A stretch of 64,000 nt of DNA from positions 58,470 through 122,469 of the forward strand of contig JAEWUD010000047.1 in NCBI GenBank assembly GCA_023397475.1, read 5' to 3'. Origin of the DNA: Bacillota bacterium. GTDB taxonomy: Bacteria; Bacillota; Clostridia; Saccharofermentanales; Saccharofermentanaceae. Of this stretch, positions 57,826 through 64,000 are shown piece after piece. Positions within the stretch are counted from its first letter, which is position 1. Each line of letters opens with the position of its first letter. The translations under genes were made by a program, and so were the position numbers. The notes under the pieces were generated by a model that did not search any database, was not told the origin of the DNA, and worked only from the letters and a program-made list of their open reading frames with translations.

Positions 57826-58818
57826 TTATTTCTCGTTCCAGCTCATCATAGAACGAAGTTCGCGACCGACTTTCTCGATCGGATGTTCTGTCTCGAGGCG
57901 ACGACGTGCGTTGAAGTTCAACCGTCCGCACTGATTCTCAAGGATCCAGTTACGAGCGAAGGTTCCATCCTGAATCTCCGCGAGGACCTTCTTCATTTCC
58001 TTCTTCGTCTCGTCGGTGATGATGCGCTTTCCTATCTGATAATCGCCGTACTCCGCCGTATCAGAGATCGAATAACGCATGCGAGTCAGTCCGCCCTGAT
58101 AGACGAGATCGACGATCAGCTTCATCTCGTGCATGCACTCGTAGTAAGCGTTCTCGGGATCGTAGCCAGCCTCACAGAGTACTTCGAAGCCGACCTTCAT
58201 CAGCTCGGAAACACCGCCGCAGAGAACCGCCTGCTCACCGAAAAGATCCGTCTCGGTCTCTTCACGGAAACTCGTCTCAAGAAGGCCGGCGCGGCCTCCG
58301 CCGACTCCGTGACCGTAAGCGAATGCGATATCACGGCAATTGCCGGTGTAGTCCTGGTATACGGCGAAAAGACAGGGAACACCGCGTCCGATCTGATACT
58401 CGGAGCGGACCGTGTGTCCGGGTCCCTTCGGAGCAATCATGAATACATCAATGTTGGCCGGAGGAACAATGCGCTGGAAGTGGATATTGAATCCGTGGGC
58501 AAAAGCGAGGGCCTTGCCCTCGGAGAGATTCGGAAGGATATCCTTCTCGTACATATCCGCCTGCTTCTCGTCGTTGATTAGAATCATGATGACATCCGCG
58601 ATCTTTGTCGCTTCGGCGGTCGTCATGACCTTAAGTCCGGCGGCTTCGGCTTTTGCCCAAGACTTCGAACCCTCATAAAGGGCTATGACAACATTGTATC
58701 CGCTCTCTTTGAGGTTCAGCGCATGCGCGTGACCCTGGCTGCCATAACCGACGATTGCGACGGTCTTGTTATCCAGTGCGTGTGTCTGACATTCGGCATC
58801 TTTGTAAATTTTCTTCAT
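57826..58818 (-). CDS. ilvC: Ketol-acid reductoisomerase
   Basis: A 330-residue class I enzyme. The cofactor fold has VAIVGYGSQGHAHALNLKESG, followed by ALYEGSKSWAKAEAAG, whose serines usually contact the NADPH phosphate. Metal and substrate residues are in the knotted C-terminal domain: DLFGEQAVLCGG, ENAYYECMHEMKLIVDL and a later CGRLNFN. It isomerises and reduces acetolactate for valine, leucine and isoleucine synthesis. GGAGG lies before the ATG. It follows ilvH by 68 bases on the minus strand. Confidence 0.97.
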   Translation of the reverse strand: MKKIYKDAECQTHALDNKTVAIVGYGSQGHAHALNLKESGYNVVIALYEGSKSWAKAEAAGLKVMTTAEATKIADVIMILINDEKQADMYEKDILPNLSEGKALAFAHGFNIHFQRIVPPANIDVFMIAPKGPGHTVRSEYQIGRGVPCLFAVYQDYTGNCRDIAFAYGHGVGGGRAGLLETSFREETETDLFGEQAVLCGGVSELMKVGFEVLCEAGYDPENAYYECMHEMKLIVDLVYQGGLTRMRYSISDTAEYGDYQIGKRIITDETKKEMKKVLAEIQDGTFARNWILENQCGRLNFNARRRLETEHPIEKVGRELRSMMSWNEK

Positions 58819-58886
58819 GATGGGCCTCCTTTGGATTGAGACATTATTTCAAATCATTCGATTTGCTTTTGCGTTATACGCTTCGA

Positions 58887-59384
58887 TCAGGAATCGAGAG
58901 TCAGAACCCGGTCACCACGCTCGATCGCGATCAGTCCCGTCCGGACCATCTCCAGGATACCGAACGGAGAGAGGAGTTCACTCAGCGCCGAGATCTTGTC
59001 ATTGTTTCCGGAGATCTCGATCGTCGCGGTCGTTGCGGAGACATCGATGATGTGGCCGCGAAAAATATCGACGATCTGGAGGACGTTGGTCCTCGTCGTG
59101 TCATTGCAGGTAACCTTGATGAATACAAGCTCACGGGTAAAGTGTGAATCCGGCTCAAGGCACTTGACCTTGAGGACAATCGGCAACTTATGGAGCTGCT
59201 TGACGATCTGCATGATCTGCTCATCGTCGGCCGACAGACTTACCGTGATGCGGGAAATCTCAGGATTTGTCGTCGTTCCGACGGCAAGACTCTCGATGTT
59301 GAAGCCGCGACGAGCGAATAGACTGGCAACTCGTGCGAGAACACCGGAATGATTTTCGACAAGTATAGATAAATTCCTACGCAT
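58887..59384 (-). CDS. ilvH: Acetolactate synthase small (regulatory) subunit
   Basis: A 165-residue protein read from ATG 59384 after AAGGGAGG; the longer frame lacks a site. The N-terminal ACT domain (LSILVENHSGVLARVASLFA, then RGFNIESLAVG) binds the feedback inhibitor valine. The C-terminal domain (REL-V-F-I-K-V, then RTNVLQIVDIFRGHIIDVS) activates the catalytic subunit. The large subunit ilvB, normally adjacent, is not in this window. Confidence 0.94.
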   Translation of the reverse strand: MRRNLSILVENHSGVLARVASLFARRGFNIESLAVGTTTNPEISRITVSLSADDEQIMQIVKQLHKLPIVLKVKCLEPDSHFTRELVFIKVTCNDTTRTNVLQIVDIFRGHIIDVSATTATIEISGNNDKISALSELLSPFGILEMVRTGLIAIERGDRVLTLDS

Positions 59385-59528
59385 AGTAACGACCTCCCTT
59401 GAGAAAGATTTATCACAACGTATCACGAAAAATCTGTGGATTCAACAATGTTTTGGGACGCAAAAGCCATTTGGTTGAAAATCAACCAGAAAAAGAACGT
59501 AAAGTATGCTCTTGAAGATGAGAAAGCG

Positions 59529-59975
59529 TTACTTCTGTTGTGCTTTCAGAAGGTCACGGATCTCGGTGAGAAGAGCGACGTCGGCACTGATCTCCGGCTC
59601 CTTCGCAGCTTCCTCCGCCTGTTCTTTCTTCAACTTCTGTTCGAAAGTTGTTCTCGCTTTATTTATACCCTTAACGACAAGAAAGATAACAAAAGCGATG
59701 ATCACAAACTGAATAATAGCATTGATAAATAATCCGAAACCAATCGCAACTTCGGGGGTAAGTATCTCCTGGGTCGCCGGATCAAGAACAGCTGCCTTGA
59801 GGACAACCTTAAGACTCGAGAAATCAATACCGGAGGTCAACATCCCGACACAGGGCATAATAATGTCCTTTACCAGGGAATTGACGATAGCGGTAAAAGC
59901 GGTCGCAATCACAACACCGACGGCCAGATCCATGACATTGCCACGAAGAATAAACTGCTTGAATTCCTTAAACAT
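59529..59975 (-). CDS. mscL: Large-conductance mechanosensitive channel
   Basis: A 148-residue channel from ATG 59975 after TTGGGAGG. Helix 1 contains FILRGNVMDLAVGVVIATAF with the gate-lining small residues, and helix 2 FINAIIQFVIIAFVIFLVVKG; the C-terminal bundle is LLTEIRDLLKAQ. It opens under high membrane tension to release solutes in osmotic downshock. It is upstream of ilvH on the same strand with 144 bases between; GGTTGATTTTCAACC there may weaken readthrough. Confidence 0.96.
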   Translation of the reverse strand: MFKEFKQFILRGNVMDLAVGVVIATAFTAIVNSLVKDIIMPCVGMLTSGIDFSSLKVVLKAAVLDPATQEILTPEVAIGFGLFINAIIQFVIIAFVIFLVVKGINKARTTFEQKLKKEQAEEAAKEPEISADVALLTEIRDLLKAQQK

Positions 59976-60049
59976 ATAAAAGCCTCCCAATTCTCTATTT
60001 GAAATAAATTCAATAAAATATTTATAACATAATAAAGGAACAAAAAAAA

Positions 60050-60078
60050 GAGCGGAGCCACGTTTCGTAACTCCGCTC
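60050..60078 (-). terminator. Terminator of the small P-loop gene
   Basis: GAGCGGAG (60050-60057) and CTCCGCTC (60071-60078) pair; on the minus strand the stem is followed by TTTTTTTT. Confidence 0.85.
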
Positions 60079-60098
60079 TCGCAGTTCGAAGTTGGGCA

Positions 60099-60509
60099 TC
60101 AGACAAACTTGCGGATCTTCTCAGGCAACGTATCGACGTCGCTGCTGCAAACAACCGTAACAGACACCTTCTCATCGGCGAGGAATGCATCGAGCCTCTC
60201 AAGGAAGGCGGAAAGAGCATCAAGCGAATCATCTCTGGAAACCTTAAAAACACTGTCTATATAAATGTGTGTAAGATCATAGTCCTTGGCGTGAATGCCT
60301 GCGATAAAACTCAGGAGCTGGTCGTAACCGACGACCGGATATTCCTTGATATCAACCAGACGAACCTTGTACTTCAAAAGATGATCGAGGCGATTCCCAC
60401 TCTGGATACACACGATATTATTGTTCTCTTGAAAGGCTTGCTCATTGATGTCCTCGACAAGCTGAGCTGTCTTCCCGGTGCCCTTGGCACCCGCGATTAC
60501 TCGTATCAT
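60099..60509 (-). CDS. Small P-loop NTPase-like protein, function unknown
   Basis: A 136-residue protein from ATG 60509, nine bases after AAGGGAG. A Walker A motif opens it (VIAGAKGTGKTAQLVEDIN). A possible Walker B is LTHIYIDSVFK. The end is predicted as a Rossmann-like helix and strand (FLADEKVSVTVVCSSDVDTL). The size is small for a full NTPase, and it lacks recognisable sensor motifs. No partner gene is close; it is divergent from the rimP operon. Confidence 0.72.
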   Translation of the reverse strand: MIRVIAGAKGTGKTAQLVEDINEQAFQENNNIVCIQSGNRLDHLLKYKVRLVDIKEYPVVGYDQLLSFIAGIHAKDYDLTHIYIDSVFKVSRDDSLDALSAFLERLDAFLADEKVSVTVVCSSDVDTLPEKIRKFV

Positions 60510-60721
60510 TGGCATCATCTCCCTTACGTTGATTATCCAAGTGATTTGGATTACCATCATTTTACCCTATTCCTCAAACGAAATGAATAGCAAAAAGGGA
60601 AATATTTCCTCTCAAATTGTTGAAGATGTCCAGAAGCCTTCCGGTTTCTTTGCCGCGAATCATACTTTTCGCACAAAAGATAGAGGGAGTGGTACAAAAC
60701 GCGGGAAAACGTCCGTAAGAG

Positions 60722-60750
60722 TTGCATCTATATAAACTCTATGATAGAAT
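60722..60750 (+). promoter_or_regulatory. Promoter of the rimP-nusA-infB operon
   Basis: TTGCAT (60722-60727) and TAGAAT (60745-60750) are 17 bases apart. The rest of the 318-base gap (60510-60827) holds the divergent upstream region of the P-loop gene and the leader hairpin described next. Confidence 0.75.
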
Positions 60751-60777
60751 TTCACTTGTAGATGAAGCGTTTTATGG

Positions 60778-60805
60778 AGAGTGGGTTTTGCCCGCTCTTT
60801 CTTTT
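60778..60805 (+). promoter_or_regulatory. Terminator-like hairpin in the rimP-nusA leader
   Basis: AGAGTGGG (60778-60785) pairs with CCCGCTCT (60791-60798), one G-U, loop TTTTG, then TTCTTTTG. It lies between the operon promoter and the rimP start, where it could attenuate transcription. NusA, made from the operon, stimulates pausing and termination, so feedback is possible. Confidence 0.5.
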
Positions 60806-60827
60806 GTGGTAATTTTCGGAGGATGAT

Positions 60828-61289
60828 TTGGCTTCAAGATCGCAGACAGCCCAGAGAGCTTTTGACCTCACTCAGACCGTGATTTCGGACATGGGATACG
60901 ATCTGATCGACGTTGAGTATAAGAAGGAAGGTCCCCATTTTTTCCTTCGATTCTTCATTGATCGAAGAGGGGGAATCTCCACGGACGACTGCGAGCTGAT
61001 CAGCAGGTCGATCGATCCGATTCTGGATGAGAAGCTTGGCATTGTACCGGATTTTCTTGAAGTATCCTCACCCGGATTGACTCGCCCTCTCACGACGGCG
61101 TCCGATTTTATCCGACATTCCGGGGAAGAGGTTGAGGTTAGTCTCTACCATCCGATCGATAATGCCAAGTCGTATCAGGGCACGCTGGTTTCAGGTGGAG
61201 AAGAGTCATTAACGATTCTCGTCGGTGAACGAGAACTTGTCCTGCCGCTGGAAGCAGTTGCAACGGTAAAGAGAACCATTCATTTCTAG
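60828..61289 (+). CDS. rimP: Ribosome maturation factor RimP
   Basis: A 153-residue protein starting at TTG 60828 with GGAGGATGAT directly upstream. Family features: GYDLIDVEYKKEGPHFFLRF, FIDRRGGISTDDCELISR, PDFLEVSSPGLTRPL and a C-terminal SH3-like domain ending VATVKRTIHF. It assists 30S subunit assembly. First gene of the conserved rimP-nusA-ylxR-ylxQ-infB operon. Confidence 0.95.
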   Translation: MASRSQTAQRAFDLTQTVISDMGYDLIDVEYKKEGPHFFLRFFIDRRGGISTDDCELISRSIDPILDEKLGIVPDFLEVSSPGLTRPLTTASDFIRHSGEEVEVSLYHPIDNAKSYQGTLVSGGEESLTILVGERELVLPLEAVATVKRTIHF

Positions 61290-61374
61290 ATTGACAGCGA
61301 CTCGAATAAGTAGAAAAACGGTTATTGCGAGAATAACGTTTGCGCAGCGAATTAACGAAAAGGAGAACGGTAGA

Positions 61375-62580
61375 ATGAACAAGACAATGATTGAAGCGGT
61401 CAATATGTTGGCCAAGGAGAGAGGCATTGAAGAAGATGTTCTTTTCGAGGCAATAGAAGAGGCGATTGTCGCCGCATTCAAGAGGGAATTCGCCGACGCG
61501 AAGCAGAACGATAACGTTTTCGCGGAGATTGATCGTGAGACCGGTGAGATGTATGTTTACGAGGTTCGCACGGTCACTGCCGTCGTAGATAATCCGAAGA
61601 CACAGATCTCACTGGAGGAAGCTCGCGCGATTGATTCTGAGCTGGAAGAGGGCGACAGTATCGAGATGACAATTCCGGTTGAATCCCTGGGGCGTCTTGC
61701 CGCGAACGCCGCGAAGAGTGCGATCAATCAGAAACTTCGTATGGCGGAACACACGAGAATTCAGAACGAGTTCTCCGGCCGTATCGGTGAGCTTGCATCA
61801 GGCGTAATTCAGCGCAAGGACAGCAAATTCGTTTTCGTTGACATCGGACGCGCGGAAGCGACGTTGACTCGACAGGAACAGGTCAAAGATGAGAAGTATA
61901 ATTTCAACCAGCACATGAGATTCCTCATTCTCAAGGTTGAAGAGCATAACGGCCGTCCGGTCGTCTATATCTCAAGAAGCCACCCGAACCTGGTTAAGAA
62001 GCTTTTCGAGCAGGAAGTACCGGAAATCGCCGCGGGAATTGTTGAGATCGTATCTGTTGCCCGTGAGGCCGGATCCCGTACCAAGATCGCAGTGGCGACC
62101 AGAGACGAGAATGTCGATCCGCTCGGCGCATGTGTCGGACAGAGAGGTGCCCGTGTTCAGGCGGTTATGGACGAGCTCGGTCAGGAGAAGGTCGATGTCA
62201 TTGAGTGGGACTCGGATCCCGCACAATTTATCAGCAACGCGCTTTCTCCCGCCAAAGTTGTTCGCGTTGATACGGAGATCACCAACAAGCCGGACGGTAC
62301 CCGTGAGATGGCAGCGCGTGTTGTTGTCCCGGATCATCAGTACTCCCTGGCGATCGGCCGTTCCGGTCAGAATGTCCGCCTTGCGGCGCGCCTTACCGGA
62401 TGGAAGATCGATATCAAGAGTGAATCGCAGATGCGTGATATCATACAGGATGAGTTCATGGCGAGATTCACCGTAGCGGATGAGGACGGCATGACCCAAA
62501 CTTCCGAAGCGGATCAGGACATGAGTAACGAAGCAACGGGCGAAGCAGAACCGGACAACACGTCGGAGCAAGAGGCATAA
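61375..62580 (+). CDS. nusA: Transcription termination/antitermination factor NusA
   Basis: A 401-residue protein starting at ATG 61375 after AAAAGGAGAAC; the longer frame includes the rimP-nusA gap. The N-terminal RNA polymerase-binding domain (ERGIEEDVLFEAIEEAIVAA) is followed by S1 (FSGRIGELASGVIQR, VFVDIG) and two KH domains (DPLGACVGQRGARVQAVM and LAIGRSGQNVRLAARLTGW). An acidic tail replaces the extra C-terminal repeats of E. coli NusA, as is normal in Firmicutes. Confidence 0.97.
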   Translation: MNKTMIEAVNMLAKERGIEEDVLFEAIEEAIVAAFKREFADAKQNDNVFAEIDRETGEMYVYEVRTVTAVVDNPKTQISLEEARAIDSELEEGDSIEMTIPVESLGRLAANAAKSAINQKLRMAEHTRIQNEFSGRIGELASGVIQRKDSKFVFVDIGRAEATLTRQEQVKDEKYNFNQHMRFLILKVEEHNGRPVVYISRSHPNLVKKLFEQEVPEIAAGIVEIVSVAREAGSRTKIAVATRDENVDPLGACVGQRGARVQAVMDELGQEKVDVIEWDSDPAQFISNALSPAKVVRVDTEITNKPDGTREMAARVVVPDHQYSLAIGRSGQNVRLAARLTGWKIDIKSESQMRDIIQDEFMARFTVADEDGMTQTSEADQDMSNEATGEAEPDNTSEQEA

Positions 62581-62583
62581 GCA

Positions 62584-62874
62584 ATGGCTGCCGGAATGAA
62601 GAAGATTCCACAACGCATGTGTGTGACCTGTCGGGAGAGAAGAAATAAGCGAGATCTGATTCGTATTGTTCTGATGCCGGATGGTCAGGTGACCGTAGAT
62701 CCCACGGGAAAGAAGCCGGGACGCGGAGTTTATACTTGTAAGAACAAGAAATGTCTTGCTCAAGCGGTTAAGCAGCATCGGATCGAGAAAGGCCTGAAAG
62801 CAGAGGTCGCATCCGAAACGATAGAGGAATTACTGGCCGTTGCGCTCACGATGACAACAGATCTGGATGAATAA
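62584..62874 (+). CDS. rnpM: YlxR-family RNA-binding protein (RnpM)
   Basis: A 96-residue basic protein with the DUF448 pattern: KKIPQRMCVTCRERRNKRDL, VLMPDGQVTVDPTGKKPGRG and VYTCKNKKCLAQA. The GRGVY and cysteine pair are typical. The Bacillus homologue was recently linked to RNase P activity (RnpM). It begins 4 bases after the nusA stop. Confidence 0.93.
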   Translation: MAAGMKKIPQRMCVTCRERRNKRDLIRIVLMPDGQVTVDPTGKKPGRGVYTCKNKKCLAQAVKQHRIEKGLKAEVASETIEELLAVALTMTTDLDE

Positions 62875-62882
62875 GGAGAAGG

Positions 62883-63281
62883 ATGAAGAAACCAACCGGA
62901 AAGCACGGAATACCCAAGCCGGGGGAGCCTCCTGACGAGAACAGGATCCTGATGTTTCTTGGACTTGCGACCAGAGCCGGTAAAACGGCTGCCGGATACG
63001 ACATAGTATCGCAGGCAGTTCTGTCCGGGAAAGCGCACCTCGTTCTGTGCGCGACAGACGCATCCGAGAATACGACACGAAGGATAAGGAACCTCGCCCA
63101 GGAAACAGACACTCCCTTCCGGCGATTCTCAACGCGAGATAAGCTCGGAAGATTTACAGGCAAGGACGATCGAGCAGTCGTAGGGATACTCGATCAGGGA
63201 TTTTCGGACCGGTTGATCACCATGATTCCGGATAACGATACGATAAGTGACGAAGACAGATCAGTTGACGCAAACGGCTGA
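62883..63281 (+). CDS. L7Ae-family RNA-binding protein (YlxQ)
   Basis: A 132-residue protein of the ribosomal L7Ae/L30e/S12e fold: LMFLGLATRAGKTAAGYDIV, VLSGKAHLVLCATDASENTT and KDDRAVVGILDQGFSDRL. It is expected to bind kink-turn RNA. AAGGAGAAGG precedes the ATG. The N-terminal 20 residues (KKPTGKHGIPKPGEPP) and the polar C-terminal tail are extensions beyond the domain. Usual position between ylxR and infB. Confidence 0.9.
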   Translation: MKKPTGKHGIPKPGEPPDENRILMFLGLATRAGKTAAGYDIVSQAVLSGKAHLVLCATDASENTTRRIRNLAQETDTPFRRFSTRDKLGRFTGKDDRAVVGILDQGFSDRLITMIPDNDTISDEDRSVDANG

Positions 63282-63299
63282 ATACAATAGGAGGATTTC

Positions 63300-64000
63300 A
63301 TGACCGAAAACAAATCAAAGGGCGCAGCGGCACCCGAAACCGGAAATAAGAATATCGAAGAGGACAAGGAGATGCCCGGCATCGGAATTACCGTCAGCGG
63401 TATTTCCGGCACGAAGACACTTCGTGTGGGTCGCGTTAATAAGAAACCCAAAGAGGCAACTCCGGAGAAAACCGACGGGGCCAATGAAGCCGCGCCTGCT
63501 GCCGGACCCTCGGTCACGCAATCCTCTACTGCGCCTGCTCCCGCTGCGTTTGCTGAGCCTTTGCGCGCAAAAGAGTCGTCTGACGTGAAGGACACAACGG
63601 CGGAACCGAAGCGCGTTACCACCGATGCAGACGTACCCTCCGGCAAGGCTGGTCGTGAGCCGATCGTCGAGACGAATGTCGGCGCAAATGTAACCGCAAA
63701 GACGGAACTTGCGCCCGAGAAGTCGACGACACCTGTCGCTGAGCCTGTGAGAAACACAGATTCCTCCCCGATTACCCAAGGAGTGACAAAGCCGGCTTCG
63801 GAAAATAAGCCCGAGAGCAAGCCTGCACCCACAAACTCGCAGGAATCGCAGCCAAGACCTTTTGCACAGGGCGGATACCAGGGACAAAGACCGCAGGGCC
63901 AGGGTGGATATCAGAGTCAGGGCGGCGGATATCAGGGACAAAGACCGCAGGGTCCGGGCGGATACCAGGGTCAGGGCGGCGGATATCAGGGACAAAGACC
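63300..64000 (+). CDS. infB: Translation initiation factor IF-2, N-terminal part (cut by window end)
   Basis: The first 233 codons from ATG 63300, preceded by AGGAGG, run open to the window end. None of the GTPase domain is present, so identity rests on gene order after ylxQ and on the typical IF-2 N-terminus: an Ala/Pro/Lys-rich disordered region. From about residue 190 the protein becomes a Gly-Tyr-Gln repeat (GGYQGQRPQGQGGY and similar) encoded by near-identical DNA repeats. IF-2 delivers initiator tRNA to the 30S subunit. Confidence 0.85.
   Translation, partial: MTENKSKGAAAPETGNKNIEEDKEMPGIGITVSGISGTKTLRVGRVNKKPKEATPEKTDGANEAAPAAGPSVTQSSTAPAPAAFAEPLRAKESSDVKDTTAEPKRVTTDADVPSGKAGREPIVETNVGANVTAKTELAPEKSTTPVAEPVRNTDSSPITQGVTKPASENKPESKPAPTNSQESQPRPFAQGGYQGQRPQGQGGYQSQGGGYQGQRPQGPGGYQGQGGGYQGQR
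63873..64000 (+). repeat. Tandem repeats in the infB coding region
   Basis: GGCGGATA(C/T)CAG-type units recur: the segment GGATATCAGGGACAAAGACC appears at about 63927 and again at about 63981, a 54-base period, with a variant at 63873. All keep the reading frame (GGYQGQRPQG units) and continue past the window end. Such repeats can change in number by slippage or recombination. Confidence 0.8.

Noticed and set aside
59385..59528. T-box or leader-peptide attenuator before ilvH-ilvC
   Set aside because: No T-box sequence, no run of branched-chain codons after a start, and no paired terminator/antiterminator.
63873..64000. CRISPR-like repeats at the right edge
   Set aside because: The repeats are in frame, contiguous without unique spacers and encode Gly-Tyr-Gln units.

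Overview
The window looks like chromosomal DNA of an anaerobic Firmicute, most likely a member of class Clostridia. The evidence is gene content and order. There are strong GGAGG-type ribosome binding sites, and the tmk region has Bacillus-like order (yaaO-tmk-yaaQ-holB-ricT-yabB-rsmI-metG-tatD). The window also holds an ireB-ruvX-DUF1292 cluster, a rimP-nusA-ylxR-ylxQ-infB operon, bifunctional AdhE, and an anaerobe-type oxygen defence set (rubrerythrin, superoxide reductase, Fur/PerR-like regulator). I cannot name a genus. There is no prophage, no CRISPR array, and no complete insertion sequence with a transposase.

Layout. 1-2.7 kb: end of lysS, a membrane protein with a J-like region, a pseudouridine synthase and an Smr-like protein. 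2.7-9.7 kb: a complete phosphate regulon (pstSCAB-phoU-phoB-phoR) behind a Pho-box-like repeat array. 9.7-13 kb: uracil-DNA glycosylase and a four-domain sulfur-transfer flavoprotein. 13-15.3 kb: a DUF4349 lipoprotein and about 1.2 kb of non-coding DNA holding a long hairpin element, a MITE-like island and tRNA-Gln. 15.3-20.9 kb: adhE, divergent from a DeoR-type regulator and a DEAD-box helicase. 21-25.7 kb: two AraC regulators, an Xre regulator and a sialate-acetylesterase-like protein that appears to lack its catalytic residues. 25.7-28.2 kb: folE-folP-folB-folK. 28.2-40.5 kb: the tmk-metG-tatD housekeeping cluster, interrupted by a dicluster ferredoxin and a GGDEF/EAL protein. 40.6-41 kb: tRNA-Val, tRNA-Asp and tRNA-Phe. 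41-49.8 kb: Ca2+-type P-ATPase, secG, rnr, an HPr-like protein, mtaB, ireB, ruvX and two DUF1292 genes. 49.8-53.4 kb: a 1046-residue membrane-anchored multidomain protein, tRNA-Val(GAC) and a second hairpin element. 53.4-57.7 kb: isochorismatase-like hydrolase, zinc-ribbon membrane protein, MerR-like, ArsR-like and Fur-like regulators, rubrerythrin and superoxide reductase. 57.8-60.5 kb (minus strand): ilvC, ilvH, mscL and a small P-loop protein. 60.7-64 kb: rimP-nusA-ylxR-ylxQ-infB, with infB cut by the window end.

Most of the window is conserved core genome. The parts least explained by known families are: two unlinked hairpin elements (about 14.2 and 53.3 kb) that share a core but have different, perfectly paired outer stems; the MITE-like island at 14.4-14.8 kb; the array of ATGAAAA motifs between adhE and the DeoR-type gene; several proteins that keep a family fold but have lost catalytic residues (esterase-like, HPr-like, J-like, degenerate GGDEF, possible degenerate glycosidase); and an ArsR-type regulator with an almost all-lysine tail beside oxidative-stress genes. 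I found no convincing multi-gene system that is wholly new. The hairpin elements are the best candidate for something undescribed.
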